A stretch of DNA of 24,799 nucleotides, taken from Acetobacteraceae bacterium. Its GTDB lineage: Bacteria > Pseudomonadota > Alphaproteobacteria > Acetobacterales > Acetobacteraceae. A program made the position numbers and the translations under genes. The DNA is taken from positions 1 to 24,799 of the forward strand of contig JASHVB010000840.1 of assembly GCA_030039695.1 (NCBI GenBank), given 5' to 3'. This document shows, piece after piece, positions 15,938 through 24,389 of the stretch. Every line of letters begins with the position of its first letter. Position 1 is the stretch's first letter. The notes below the pieces were generated by a model, which did no database searches, had not been told where the DNA came from, and saw only the letters and a list, made by a program, of their open reading frames with translations.

Positions 15938-17749
15938 ATGGACCGAAGGAACCTTCTGCAGATTATCGCCGGGCTGGCGTTGGCAAAGAGCGGCTTTGCC
16001 GGACCGGCGGCGGCGGCCGAGATGACGGCTCCTTTCGCGCGCGTGCGCCCGGGCGACCCGGGTTGGCCGCCCGACGAACGTTGGATCGAGCTTGGCCGCC
16101 AGGTGGGCGGACGGCTGATCAAGGTGCGGTCGCCGCTCGGCGCCTGCGTTGGCGCACCCTCCGGGGCGGCTTGTTCCGAAGTGTTCAAGGAGCTCAAGAA
16201 TCCCTATTATCTCGGTGACGAAGTTGCGCTGACGCAATCGCTCGGCTGGGTTGGCGCCTGGACGTCGCAGCCAAGCGTCTACGCAGTCGCGGCGGAGTCG
16301 ACGGCCGACGTCGTCGCAGCGGTGAACTTCGCACGCACACATAAGTTGCGGCTCGTCGTGAAGGGCGGCGGCCACAGCTACCAGGGGACTTCCAACGCGG
16401 CCGACTCGCTGCTGATCTGGACCCGTCGCATGCACGACGTCACGGTGCATGACGCGTTCGTCGCGGCGGGCTGCGAGGGGCACGAGTCGCCAACGCCCGC
16501 TGTATCGGTCCAGGCTGGCGCAATCTGGGGGCATGTCTACAACGAGGTGACGACCAGGGCCGGGCGCTATGTGCAGGGCGGCGGCTGCATGACCGTGGGC
16601 GTGGCGGGCCTCATTCTCGGCGGCGGCTTCGGTAGCTTTTCAAAGGCTTATGGGATGGCGGGTGCGAACCTGTTGGAGGCGGAAATCGTGACCGCCGACG
16701 GCGTCGTGAGAGTCGTCAACGCCTGCTCGAACCCCGACCTCTTATGGGCGCTCAAGGGCGGTGGCGGCGGGTTCGGCGTCGTCACGCGCGTGACCCTGCG
16801 CACCCACCCGCTGCCCGCATTCTTCGGCGGGGTGTTCGCGGCAATCAAGGCCGCCTCGGACGAGGCGTATCGCCGCCTCATCGCCAAGACCATCGAATTC
16901 TACGCGCAAGCGCTTTTCAATCCGCACTGGGGCGAACAGATCCGGATCGGGCGGGGCTACGTCGTGATTTCGATGGTCTTTCAGGGGCTCGATACGCAGC
17001 AGGCGGAGGCGGTGTGGAAACCATTCTTCGATTGGATCGCCGCTTCGCCACGGGATTTCGCCATCGTCTCGCCGCCCCGCATCGGAGCCGCGCCGGCGCA
17101 GCGGTTCTGGGACCCGTCGCTTCTCATGAGAGTATCGCGGGCCGTCATCGCCGACGATCGCCCGGGCGCGCCGGCGGACAACATTTTCTGGACCGGAAAC
17201 CGCGGCGAAGCGGGCGCGGTCTGGTACGCTTACCAATCCGCCTGGCTGCCGTCTTCGCTCCTTGCAGCGGATCGGCGCGGAAGCCTCGCCGATGCGCTAT
17301 TTGCATCTGCGAAGCATCTGGGCGTGGCGCTGCATTGCAATAAGGGACTTGCGGGCGCGCCGGTGAATGCAATCGCCGCCGCGACGAATACCGCGATGAA
17401 TCCGGCGGTTACGGATGCATTTGCGCTGGCGATCACCGGCGCCTTCGGACAACCCGCCTATCCCGGTGTTCCGGGACATGAGCCGGACACGGCGGCGGCG
17501 GCGCGCAAAGCCGAAAGTGTCGACAAATCGATGAACGAAATCCGCAAACTCCTGCCCCGTGTCGGCTCTTATGTGTGGGAGACCGACTTCTTCCAGGAGA
17601 ATTGGCAGGAGGCGTTCTGGGGCGACAATTACCCACGGCTTCGCGCCATCAAGCAGACATACGATCCCGACGGTCTCTTTTTTCTCCATCATGGCGTTGG
17701 CAGCGAGGACTGGAGCGCGGACGGGTTCACCCGAGCCCGGGCTCATTGA
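15938..17749 (+). CDS. Exported FAD-linked oxidase, berberine-bridge-enzyme-like
   Basis: 603 residues; GGAGGC lies 5 nt before the ATG. An export signal is evident at 1-28: MDRRNLLQIIAGLALAKSG then FAGPAAAAEM; the RR pair hints at the twin-arginine route, sensible for a flavoprotein. The VAO/PCMH FAD domain follows: VVKGGGHSYQGTS with His146, QGGGCMTVGVAGLILGGGFGSFSKAYG with Cys217, and ALKGGGGGFGVVTRVTL near 270. His and Cys at these places are the two residues that attach FAD covalently in berberine-bridge and gluco-oligosaccharide oxidases. The C-terminal BBE motif NYPRLRAIKQTYDPDGLFFLHHGVGSEDW is present. These enzymes use O2 to oxidise sugars or alcohols, making H2O2. The substrate is not known. 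Confidence 0.9.
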   Translation: MDRRNLLQIIAGLALAKSGFAGPAAAAEMTAPFARVRPGDPGWPPDERWIELGRQVGGRLIKVRSPLGACVGAPSGAACSEVFKELKNPYYLGDEVALTQSLGWVGAWTSQPSVYAVAAESTADVVAAVNFARTHKLRLVVKGGGHSYQGTSNAADSLLIWTRRMHDVTVHDAFVAAGCEGHESPTPAVSVQAGAIWGHVYNEVTTRAGRYVQGGGCMTVGVAGLILGGGFGSFSKAYGMAGANLLEAEIVTADGVVRVVNACSNPDLLWALKGGGGGFGVVTRVTLRTHPLPAFFGGVFAAIKAASDEAYRRLIAKTIEFYAQALFNPHWGEQIRIGRGYVVISMVFQGLDTQQAEAVWKPFFDWIAASPRDFAIVSPPRIGAAPAQRFWDPSLLMRVSRAVIADDRPGAPADNIFWTGNRGEAGAVWYAYQSAWLPSSLLAADRRGSLADALFASAKHLGVALHCNKGLAGAPVNAIAAATNTAMNPAVTDAFALAITGAFGQPAYPGVPGHEPDTAAAARKAESVDKSMNEIRKLLPRVGSYVWETDFFQENWQEAFWGDNYPRLRAIKQTYDPDGLFFLHHGVGSEDWSADGFTRARAH

Positions 17750-18164
17750 GCGAACGATCGGAGGAACATTGATTGCGACGGAGGTGGACCGGATCGAGAC
17801 AATCGGCCCGGGCGGCCTCTCAGGAACTCGCGGCGTCACGACGCAATATCAGCGCCGGCTCGTCGGTCGGTCCGGTCTGATGGCGGTCCTTCCCGCCCTG
17901 CGCGGTAAGACGTTGGCGGACTGGTGCGCGCCGGAGCCTTGGCACGGCGCTGTCTTGAGAATGTCGAACGGCTGACGCGGCATGATCGATCCCGCCGGGG
18001 CTGTATCAGGGGGGTACGACGACGTTCGCCTGCCAGCCTGGGCCGCGCCCGATCGGCAAGGTCCGCCGAATTTGGCAACCGGAAATCCGAGGGTTGAGAG
18101 ACTTTCGCTGCTCACTCGGCGAGGATATATATTCAAAGGCCGAACAGGACCGGGGAGCCTTACA
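17750..18164. other. Intergenic region, 415 nt
   Basis: An in-frame TTG at 17769, just after GGAGGA, would open a 68-residue frame to 17975 (LIATEVDRIETIGPGG...), but spacing is only 3 nt and no family is recognised. Near the right end, AT-rich GATATATATTC at 18124-18134 stands out and may be the promoter -10 region of the 18165 gene, 30-40 nt before its start. Confidence 0.35.
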
Positions 18165-18557
18165 ATGCATCGCCGCGCTCTGCTACTCTCTGCTGCGGCC
18201 ACGTTGGTACCAACGCTGGCAATGGCGGATGAAAGCATCTCCGGGCAATGGCAAGTCCATCTGCCCGGCAACGTGATCATCTCTATGGACGTACTTGCGG
18301 ACGGCTATTGGACCAGCGAGACAGTGCAGAATGACAAGGTCGTGGCCCAGATGGCGGGAACCTACGAACAGAAGAAGACCGGCCGCAGGAGCGGCACGCT
18401 CCTGTTCACCCCCGTGAAATCGAAGGTCTCCGCGGAGCATGGTGCCAGCCAAGTTGAGAGTGACAAATATTCGTTGGAGAAGCGAGGGACCGTGCTGCGG
18501 CTCGTGCCTGCCAGCAACGACGTGATGGTGTTCGAGAAACAGGCCTACGCGAAGTAA
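18165..18557 (+). CDS. Small exported protein, unknown function
   Basis: 130 residues from the ATG at 18165 with GGGGAG 9 nt upstream. A clear signal peptide MHRRALLLSAAATLVPTLAMA ends in an A-M-A cleavage site before DESISG. The mature part (about 109 residues) alternates strand-like segments: GQWQVHLPGNVIISMDVLADGYWTSE, AQMAGTYEQKKTG, RSGTLLFTPVKSK, GTVLRLVPASNDVMVFEKQ, suggesting a small beta-barrel or lipocalin-like fold in the periplasm. A longer reading from 17982 would place the signal peptide internally. I do not recognise a named family. The next gene starts 14 nt after its stop, so the two are an operon. Confidence 0.8.
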   Translation: MHRRALLLSAAATLVPTLAMADESISGQWQVHLPGNVIISMDVLADGYWTSETVQNDKVVAQMAGTYEQKKTGRRSGTLLFTPVKSKVSAEHGASQVESDKYSLEKRGTVLRLVPASNDVMVFEKQAYAK

Positions 18558-18571
18558 CAGGAGGATCACCG

Positions 18572-18871
18572 ATGCGCCGTCTATGTATCACTGCGGCAAT
18601 GGTTCTCGGAGTCGCTGTCGCTTCGACCTCGGCGAACGCCATCGGCTGCTTCAGCGGCGCCGTTGCGGGAGCCGTAGCGGGTCATATGGCCCATCACGGG
18701 GTTCTCGGAGCAATCGGCGGGTGCATCGCCGGGCACGAATGGCACAAGCACCAGGTGCGGCAAAAAGACTTGCAGACCCGTGAGGCTTACGTGCAGGAGC
18801 GGCAGAAACAGGATCCGAACTACAAGGATCCGTGGTCGCAGGATGACTCTGCCCCTCACGCCTCTCAATGA
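18572..18871 (+). CDS. Small exported glycine-zipper-like protein
   Basis: 99 residues with a strong AGGAGG ribosome site. Signal peptide MRRLCITAAMVLGVAVASTSANA, cleavage before IGCFSG. The mature protein has a small-residue repeat (GAVAGAVAGHMAHHGVLGAIGGCIAGHEWHKHQ) like glycine-zipper segments of envelope proteins, with two cysteines that could form a disulfide, then a charged tail RQKDLQTREAYVQERQKQDPNYKDPW. Several histidines (HMAHH, HEWHKH) could bind metal, which is speculation. It is downstream of and probably co-transcribed with the 130-residue exported protein. A 6-bp stem CGCCTC-TCAAT-GAGGCG (18859-18875) spans its stop codon. Confidence 0.8.
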   Translation: MRRLCITAAMVLGVAVASTSANAIGCFSGAVAGAVAGHMAHHGVLGAIGGCIAGHEWHKHQVRQKDLQTREAYVQERQKQDPNYKDPWSQDDSAPHASQ

Positions 18872-19269
18872 GGCGCTGACCGGCCGAAATCCCAAGCGGG
18901 ACGGGTCCAGGAGCCCACCGAGGTCAGGCTTCACCCAAGTACCTGCCGCGCCGTTGCTCCCCCCGAGTCGTTGCCGAAGCTCCCCGCGAGAGCACGCGCG
19001 CGCACCGCTTTACGCGCGCGCTATGCCCCCGGAGGCGGCACAGTATTGCGCGGCCTCCCTGACAAGGACCGCGAGCGCGGCACAGCACACCTCGACGGGA
19101 CGTTTGGGTGGAGATTGATCCATCGTCACGCATCGCGGCCCCAGTTGTCGGGAGCTGCGTGAAACGCCCAACACAGCATGCCAACACGATGCAGGCACAA
19201 TAGCCCCAAGGCGGACTTCATGCGCTGTATCCTGGGCGTGCTCCTCGCCCTGCCTCGGCGAAGGTGTCG
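18872..19269. other. Convergent intergenic region, 398 nt
   Basis: Alternating GC-rich tracts (runs of CGCGCG near 18995 and 19013) give no supported gene on either strand. No strong terminator with a T-run was seen for either flanking gene. Confidence 0.45.
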
Positions 19270-19629
19270 CTAAGTGTTGGGCGGCGCGCCGCCCGGCGTT
19301 GCCTGATCAACAGCGTGCGGCAGCAATTTGGCGACCAAAGGCAGCAATGCATCCGTGCTAAGGCCCGTGCTTTGGACCATCGCCTTCACTTGGTCGTTCG
19401 ATAGTACCTGCTGCACCTGCTCAGCTGTGATTGGCAGGTTTGACCCACTGCCAATCCAGGACTGCACCTGCTCAGCCATACCGTTGCTGGCGAATTGCTC
19501 CACAAGTGCAGCAATTCCGCCCGGTTGATTGAGTCCCAGAGTGTCTTGCAGAGCACTATGAGTGCCTTCGGCACTGCCCTGCTCAGCGCTGGTAAGCTGT
19601 CCGATCAACGCGCCTAATATTCCGCTCAT
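19270..19629 (-). CDS. YidB-like (DUF937) small protein
   Basis: 119 residues. The start at 19629 has GGAGG 8 nt upstream; a longer frame would begin on that same GGAGG and put the ribosome site inside the gene. The sequence MSGILGALIGQLTSAEQGS, GLNQPGGIAALVEQFASNGMAEQVQSWIGSGSNLPITAEQVQQVLSNDQVKAMVQSTGLSTDALLPLVAKLLPHAVDQATPGG follows the YidB family pattern: GxxxLvxqFqxxGLgexvqSWIgtGxN.pit..qv..vLG...v..lA...Gl....a...La..LP..vd..TP.G. Members are cytoplasmic with no firmly assigned role. It stands alone between long gaps. Confidence 0.9.
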   Translation of the reverse strand: MSGILGALIGQLTSAEQGSAEGTHSALQDTLGLNQPGGIAALVEQFASNGMAEQVQSWIGSGSNLPITAEQVQQVLSNDQVKAMVQSTGLSTDALLPLVAKLLPHAVDQATPGGAPPNT

Positions 19630-20037
19630 CTCACCCGCCTCCAACTAACAGCCGAATGGAGTCGCTAGACGGATCGGTGACCTAGCACGCAATCGACAGA
19701 TTGTTAATCTGAAGGTCCTCTGTCGGGCCGGGTCCGGTACGCCCCCTACCCTGCGGCTTCTGTCACATTCTCGCGATCTTTGGTGCAGGTCGCTTTCTTG
19801 CAGCCCTGGCAAGGGTCGAATCCCGATAGGCACCGGTTACCGTCGCTCCCATAGAACGGAAACTGGCGTGAGACCAAGCAGGACGAAGCCCCGAACGCCT
19901 GGGTCGCAGCGATCGCCATGACCGACGATCCGCACCAAGAGCGGACCGTGAGTTCGTCGCGACCGTGTCCGTTAGCGGAATAGCGGGAAACCGGACTCGC
20001 ACCCCAACACCAAAATCGGCGCGGAACCTGCACATGT
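19630..20037. other. Intergenic region, 408 nt, upstream of the YidB-like gene
   Basis: Holds the promoter of the YidB-like gene and the end of the putA transcript. No clear hairpin follows putA. A cysteine-containing minus-strand frame inside it is listed separately. A GGTCGAATCCC word near 19813 resembles a tRNA T-loop, but no tRNA fold could be built around it. Confidence 0.4.
19746..19919 (-). CDS. Possible small cysteine-containing protein
   Basis: From the ATG at 19919 the frame gives 57 residues: MAIAATQAFGASSCLVSRQF, then a part with GSDGNRCLSGFDPCQGCKK and CTKDREN near the end. Five cysteines, including CQGC, and balanced composition make it look more like a real product than neighbouring frames. 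The frame stays open upstream to 20033 with less convincing sequence. A normal signal peptide is not seen and the ribosome site is poor, so it may be the tail of a decayed exported-protein gene. I do not recognise a family. Confidence 0.3.
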   Translation of the reverse strand: MAIAATQAFGASSCLVSRQFPFYGSDGNRCLSGFDPCQGCKKATCTKDRENVTEAAG

Positions 20038-23000
20038 TCACCCGATCGTCATCAGGCTGGCATTGCCGCCCGACGCCGTCGTGTTGATAGAGGTGGAGAC
20101 TTCGTCAAACAGCCACTCCAGTCGGTAAGGTTGAGGAGATGCTTCCTCCGCTTGGGCAGAGATCAAGCGCCCCCGTAGGGCAGAAAGCTCTTTGCCGACC
20201 GTCTTGACGCGTGCGGCATCGCCTTCGATCAACACGGCTGCGAACGGTTTGGCGGTCGACCAGTCGGTCGTCCAAGTCATGCGCGATGTAACGCTCGTTG
20301 GGAGCGCGTCGAAGTTGTCCTGCAAGCCGAACTTGCCGCTGATGATGACGCTGTTCCCTGTAGCAAGAGCCGCGCCGAGTTGGCGATAGAAGCCCCGAGA
20401 TGTTTGCGGCAACAGCAGGATCCCGCCTCGCGGTCGCAAAGCATAGGTATTGGTTTCACCGACCGGACCCGTCAGCTCTATACGCAACCCCAGCAGAGGC
20501 TGGCTGATCTGCTGACGGATGGTCTCCGCCACTTCAGGTTCATTCCTCTGCTCCAACCATGCCGCCAGATCGAGAGCAGCCTCATCGGCTTGGGTCGCGC
20601 CGCGCATAGCCGTTGGTGGTGGAACAGTGACCAGACGACCGAGGTACAACGGCCCGCCGGCTTTGGGACCCGTGCCCGAGAGGCCGTGGCCACCGAATGG
20701 CTGCACGCCAACGACCGCACCGATAATGTTACGGTTAATGTACAGATTGCCAGCCCTTATTCGGCTGGTGACATAGTCGATTGTCTCGTCAAGACGCGTG
20801 TGCAATCCGAAAGTCAACCCGTATCCCGTTGCGTTGATCTCATCGATCAGTACGTCCAGATTGGTGCGCTGGTAGCGGACGACGTGCAGGACGGGCCCAA
20901 ACACCTCCCGCTGCAGCTGAGTAATACTTTGCAGCTCGATCATGGTGGGAGGGACGAATGTTCCCGCAACGGCCTGATCCGGCAGACCGATCTGCTCTAT
21001 CGGCTGGCCAAGTCTGCGCATGCGATCAATGTGCGCCTCGATTGATGCCTTCGCGTCGGCGCTGATGACCGGGCCAACATCCACTGCCAATCGATCGGGG
21101 CGCCCAACCGAGAGTTCATGCAGAGCGCCTTTGAGCATTGTCAGAATATGATCGGCGACTTCTTCCTGCAGGCACAGGATCCGCAGGGCCGAGCAGCGTT
21201 GGCCCGCGCTGTCAAAGGCCGAAGCGAGGACATCGCCGACCACCTGTTCGGCAAGCGCCGAGGAATCGACGATCATGGCGTTCTGGCCGCCAGTTTCAGC
21301 GATGAGTGGGATTGGCTGGCCGGCCGGCGAGACGCGCTCGGCCAGCATGGCCTGGATCAGGCGCGCCACTTCGGTCGAGCCGGTGAACATGACTGCGCTC
21401 GTCTCGGGAGCGGCTACGAGAGCCGCACCAATACGACCGTCCCCGGGGAGGAACTGCAAGGCTGTGCGTGGCACACCGGCCTCGTGCAGTATTGCCACAC
21501 CAGCCGCTGCGATCAGGGGCGTCTCCTCGGCTGGCTTGGCGAGCACGGAGTTGCCAGCCGCCAGCGCCGCAGCGATCTGGCCCGTGAAGATCGCAAGCGG
21601 GAAATTCCATGGGCTGATGCAGACGACAGGTCCTAGGGGACGCTGCTCCGGTCCGAAGGTTTGGCGCGCCCGCTGAGCGTAGAAGCGCAGAAAATCAATC
21701 GCCTCGCGGACTTCCGAAATCGCGTTCGAGATCGACTTGCCGGCTTCGCGCACAATCAGGCCGAGCAGGTTTGGCATGCGCTGCTGCAGAAGATCGGCAG
21801 CCCGCTCCAGAATCGAAGCGCGCTCGGACAACGCGACGTTGCCCCAGGCACATGCGCTTTCCAACGCGGCGTGGGCGGCACCGCGGGCGTCCTCTTCCGA
21901 GGCCTCCACAACCAACCCAACCACGTCCTGATGATCGCCGGGGTTGCGCACAAGACGGGCCGGGCCCTGGATGACCCCCGTCGCGAGTATGGGCCGCGCT
22001 TGCCACGATGTCTGCACGCTCGCGATCAGCGCATTGGTCAGTGCCGCCAGTGTTGTTTCACTCGTCAGGTCAATCCCAGAAGAATTGCGTCGTACTGCGC
22101 CAAAAATCTCCGCCGGACGGGCGATCCGTTCATGGGGCGCGCCCGGTGAGGGCATCGCGCGCACGACGGACGCTGGGTCGGCAATCAGATCTTCGAGTGG
22201 CACCCTTGGGTTGGCGATTCGGTTGACGAAGGATGTGTTTGCACCATTCTCCATCAGGCGCCGTACCAGATATGCCAGCAGTGTTTCATGGGTCCCAACA
22301 GGAGCGTAGATACGGCAAGGCCGATCCAGATGCTGGGGACCGACGACCGCTTCGTAGAGCGGCTCTCCCATGCCGTGTAAACATTGGAACTCATACCGGC
22401 CAACCCGGAAATCGGGGCCGGCGAGATGGTAGATCGTGGCCAATGTCTGCGCGTTGTGAGTCGCGAACTGTGGAAACACGAGATCGGTCGCTGCGAGCAG
22501 CTTTTTGGCGCAGGCGATGTAGGACACATCAGTGTAGACCTTGCGGGTAAAGACGGGAAAGTCTTCCACGCCGTCGACCTGGGCGCGCTTGATCTCCGCG
22601 TCCCAATAAGCACCCTTGACCAAGCGCACCATGATGCGATGACCGGATCGGTGTGCGAGGTCGATAAGCCAGTCGAGCACGTACGGACAACGTTTTCCGT
22701 ATGCCTGCACGACGAATCCCAGGCCGTCCCATTTGGCCAAGCTCCGGTCCAGGCAAAGCTCTTCCAACAAATCAAGCGAGAGCTCGAGACGGTCCGCCTC
22801 TTCCGCATCAATGTTCAAACCAATGTCGTATTGCCTTGCCAGAAGCGCGAGGGCGCGCACCGTCGGGAGAAGTTCAGTCATCGCGCGGCCGGCCTGGGCC
22901 CGCCCGTAACGCGGGTGCAGTGCTGATAGTTTGATCGAAATGCCCGGCCCGTCATAGATGCCTCGGCCGGCCGCTGCTTTGCCGATGGCATGGATAGCCG

Positions 23001-23682
23001 CCTCGTAGTCGCGATAATAACGCTGCGCATCGGCAGCGGTCATCGCCGCCTCACCCAGCATGTCATAGGAGTAGCGGAAGCCCTTTTGCTCCAGGGTGCG
23101 GGATCGCCGCAGAGCCGCGTTGATGGTCTCGGCGGTCACGAATTGCTCGCCCATCATCCGCATCGCCATGTCGACGCCGCGCCGGACCACAGGTTCGCCG
23201 CAGCGCGCGATCAAGCGTGTCAGCGCCGCGCCGAGACCGCGATCATTCACCGTGGCAGTCAGCTTTCCGGTGACGACAAGACCCCATGTGGCCGCATTGA
23301 CGAACAGAGAACGGCCACCACCAAGATGCGCGGCCCAGTCACCGCCTGCGATCTTGTCGCGGATCAGGGCGTCGCGGGTGGCGACGTCGGGAATGCGCAG
23401 CAACGCCTCGGCCAGGCACATCAGGGCGACCCCTTCCTGGCTGGACAGGGCGTACTCCTGCACCAGGGCCTCGACACCCAATCCCTGGCCCTTACCGCGC
23501 AGCGCTTCAATCAAGTGCCGCGCGGTGCGAGCAATGTCGGCGCGCTGCGCGTCCGCCAGCGCCGCCTGATCCAAGAGCGGCCGGAGGCATTCCGCCTCGC
23601 AACGACGATAAGCAGCTGTGATGGCCTGCCTCAGCGGCCCCTGTGGGCGGATCGGTGGGGCAAAAGCGGTGAACAGGGTCAT
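20038..23682 (-). CDS. putA: PutA, bifunctional proline dehydrogenase / glutamate-semialdehyde dehydrogenase
   Basis: Oxidises proline to glutamate in two steps, the first with FAD, the second with NAD. From MTLFTAFAPPIRPQGPLRQAITAAYRR the protein has 1214 residues. There is no N-terminal ribbon-helix-helix domain, so it should not repress its own gene as E. coli PutA does. Proline dehydrogenase barrel: RLVKGAYWD at 353-361 and EFQCLHGMGEPLY near 430. Aldehyde dehydrogenase domain: SPWNFP with Asn693, Glu796 in ETGGQN, and catalytic Cys830 in SAGQRCSALR, 34 residues after the glutamate as usual. A C-terminal domain ends with the conserved STSINTTASGGNASLMTIG, marking a long PutA without a DNA-binding domain. 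The frame stays open 62 codons further upstream from a TTG at 23868. Confidence 0.95.
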   Translation of the reverse strand: MTLFTAFAPPIRPQGPLRQAITAAYRRCEAECLRPLLDQAALADAQRADIARTARHLIEALRGKGQGLGVEALVQEYALSSQEGVALMCLAEALLRIPDVATRDALIRDKIAGGDWAAHLGGGRSLFVNAATWGLVVTGKLTATVNDRGLGAALTRLIARCGEPVVRRGVDMAMRMMGEQFVTAETINAALRRSRTLEQKGFRYSYDMLGEAAMTAADAQRYYRDYEAAIHAIGKAAAGRGIYDGPGISIKLSALHPRYGRAQAGRAMTELLPTVRALALLARQYDIGLNIDAEEADRLELSLDLLEELCLDRSLAKWDGLGFVVQAYGKRCPYVLDWLIDLAHRSGHRIMVRLVKGAYWDAEIKRAQVDGVEDFPVFTRKVYTDVSYIACAKKLLAATDLVFPQFATHNAQTLATIYHLAGPDFRVGRYEFQCLHGMGEPLYEAVVGPQHLDRPCRIYAPVGTHETLLAYLVRRLMENGANTSFVNRIANPRVPLEDLIADPASVVRAMPSPGAPHERIARPAEIFGAVRRNSSGIDLTSETTLAALTNALIASVQTSWQARPILATGVIQGPARLVRNPGDHQDVVGLVVEASEEDARGAAHAALESACAWGNVALSERASILERAADLLQQRMPNLLGLIVREAGKSISNAISEVREAIDFLRFYAQRARQTFGPEQRPLGPVVCISPWNFPLAIFTGQIAAALAAGNSVLAKPAEETPLIAAAGVAILHEAGVPRTALQFLPGDGRIGAALVAAPETSAVMFTGSTEVARLIQAMLAERVSPAGQPIPLIAETGGQNAMIVDSSALAEQVVGDVLASAFDSAGQRCSALRILCLQEEVADHILTMLKGALHELSVGRPDRLAVDVGPVISADAKASIEAHIDRMRRLGQPIEQIGLPDQAVAGTFVPPTMIELQSITQLQREVFGPVLHVVRYQRTNLDVLIDEINATGYGLTFGLHTRLDETIDYVTSRIRAGNLYINRNIIGAVVGVQPFGGHGLSGTGPKAGGPLYLGRLVTVPPPTAMRGATQADEAALDLAAWLEQRNEPEVAETIRQQISQPLLGLRIELTGPVGETNTYALRPRGGILLLPQTSRGFYRQLGAALATGNSVIISGKFGLQDNFDALPTSVTSRMTWTTDWSTAKPFAAVLIEGDAARVKTVGKELSALRGRLISAQAEEASPQPYRLEWLFDEVSTSINTTASGGNASLMTIG

Positions 23683-24389
23683 CGAGGTTTGTCCCGGCGG
23701 GTCGCTGCCGTCACACCCCAGCCTCTGATGCGGCTGCCGGCCTGAGACAGCGCGCTCTTCGGCGGTGCGGACCGCAGCCCCATCCAAGTGAGTGTAGCGG
23801 TAAACCAGCATGGAGCCGATCGAAGCGACAATGAACACAAGAGTGATGGCGAAGCCGAGGCCGTTCAACCTGTCGTTGAGCGTACTAACCCTGCCCTGCC
23901 GGCATCAGCTTGTGAACAACGTGGTCGATGGCGGCGATATGGTCGGCACCGGCGGCATGTCGCGATCCGAAGCCGCGTGCTGGGCGCGCGGTGCGGAGCA
24001 GCGCCGCGCGCTGGCAGGACACTCGTACCGCCCAGGACCAGGCGGCCGCGTTGGCCAAGACTACTCATGCATAGGCGCTCGCGGGCGGACGGCGCAGAGC
24101 GGCAGATTGCGAGCCGGAGCCCGATGAAAGACGGTTGCGCATAACGCCTTCGAGGTGAAGCCAGCGACCCGTGCGGTCTGGCGCCTCACTTCGTAAGTGG
24201 ACCGCCTCATCGGAGCACTCCGCCGATGCGGTCGCAATGGCGCGGGCTGATCGCAGATGTCCTGCCGCGCCGCTTACAGCTGCCGGGGCAAATCGGCCGC
24301 TGTTCGTGCAGCGCGATTGGTGTATCCTCGTTGTCGTGACTTCGGCCCCTGTCACATGGCCGGACCGGTTACCGCGGCGAGGCGGCTAA
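23683..24389. other. Region upstream of putA, 707 nt
   Basis: No supported separate gene. The minus-strand frame that continues into putA encodes a hydrophobic run (AITLVFIVASIGSMLVYRYTH) at about 23790-23850, which is open but has no good start. No putR-like (Lrp family) regulator, the usual neighbour of putA in alphaproteobacteria, is present. Other frames are Arg/Ala-rich and unconvincing. Confidence 0.4.

Noticed and set aside
17769..17975. 68-codon frame with TTG start after GGAGGA, downstream of the FAD oxidase
   Set aside because: Spacing of 3 nt is too short for a normal ribosome site and no family is recognised.
19790..19830. tRNA-like word GGTCGAATCCC
   Set aside because: The loop lacks the TTC of a T-arm and no acceptor, D or anticodon stems can be built around it.
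22990..23745. 251-codon plus-strand frame opposite the putA 5' part
   Set aside because: Antisense to the PutA N-terminal region, with no ribosome site or recognisable motif.
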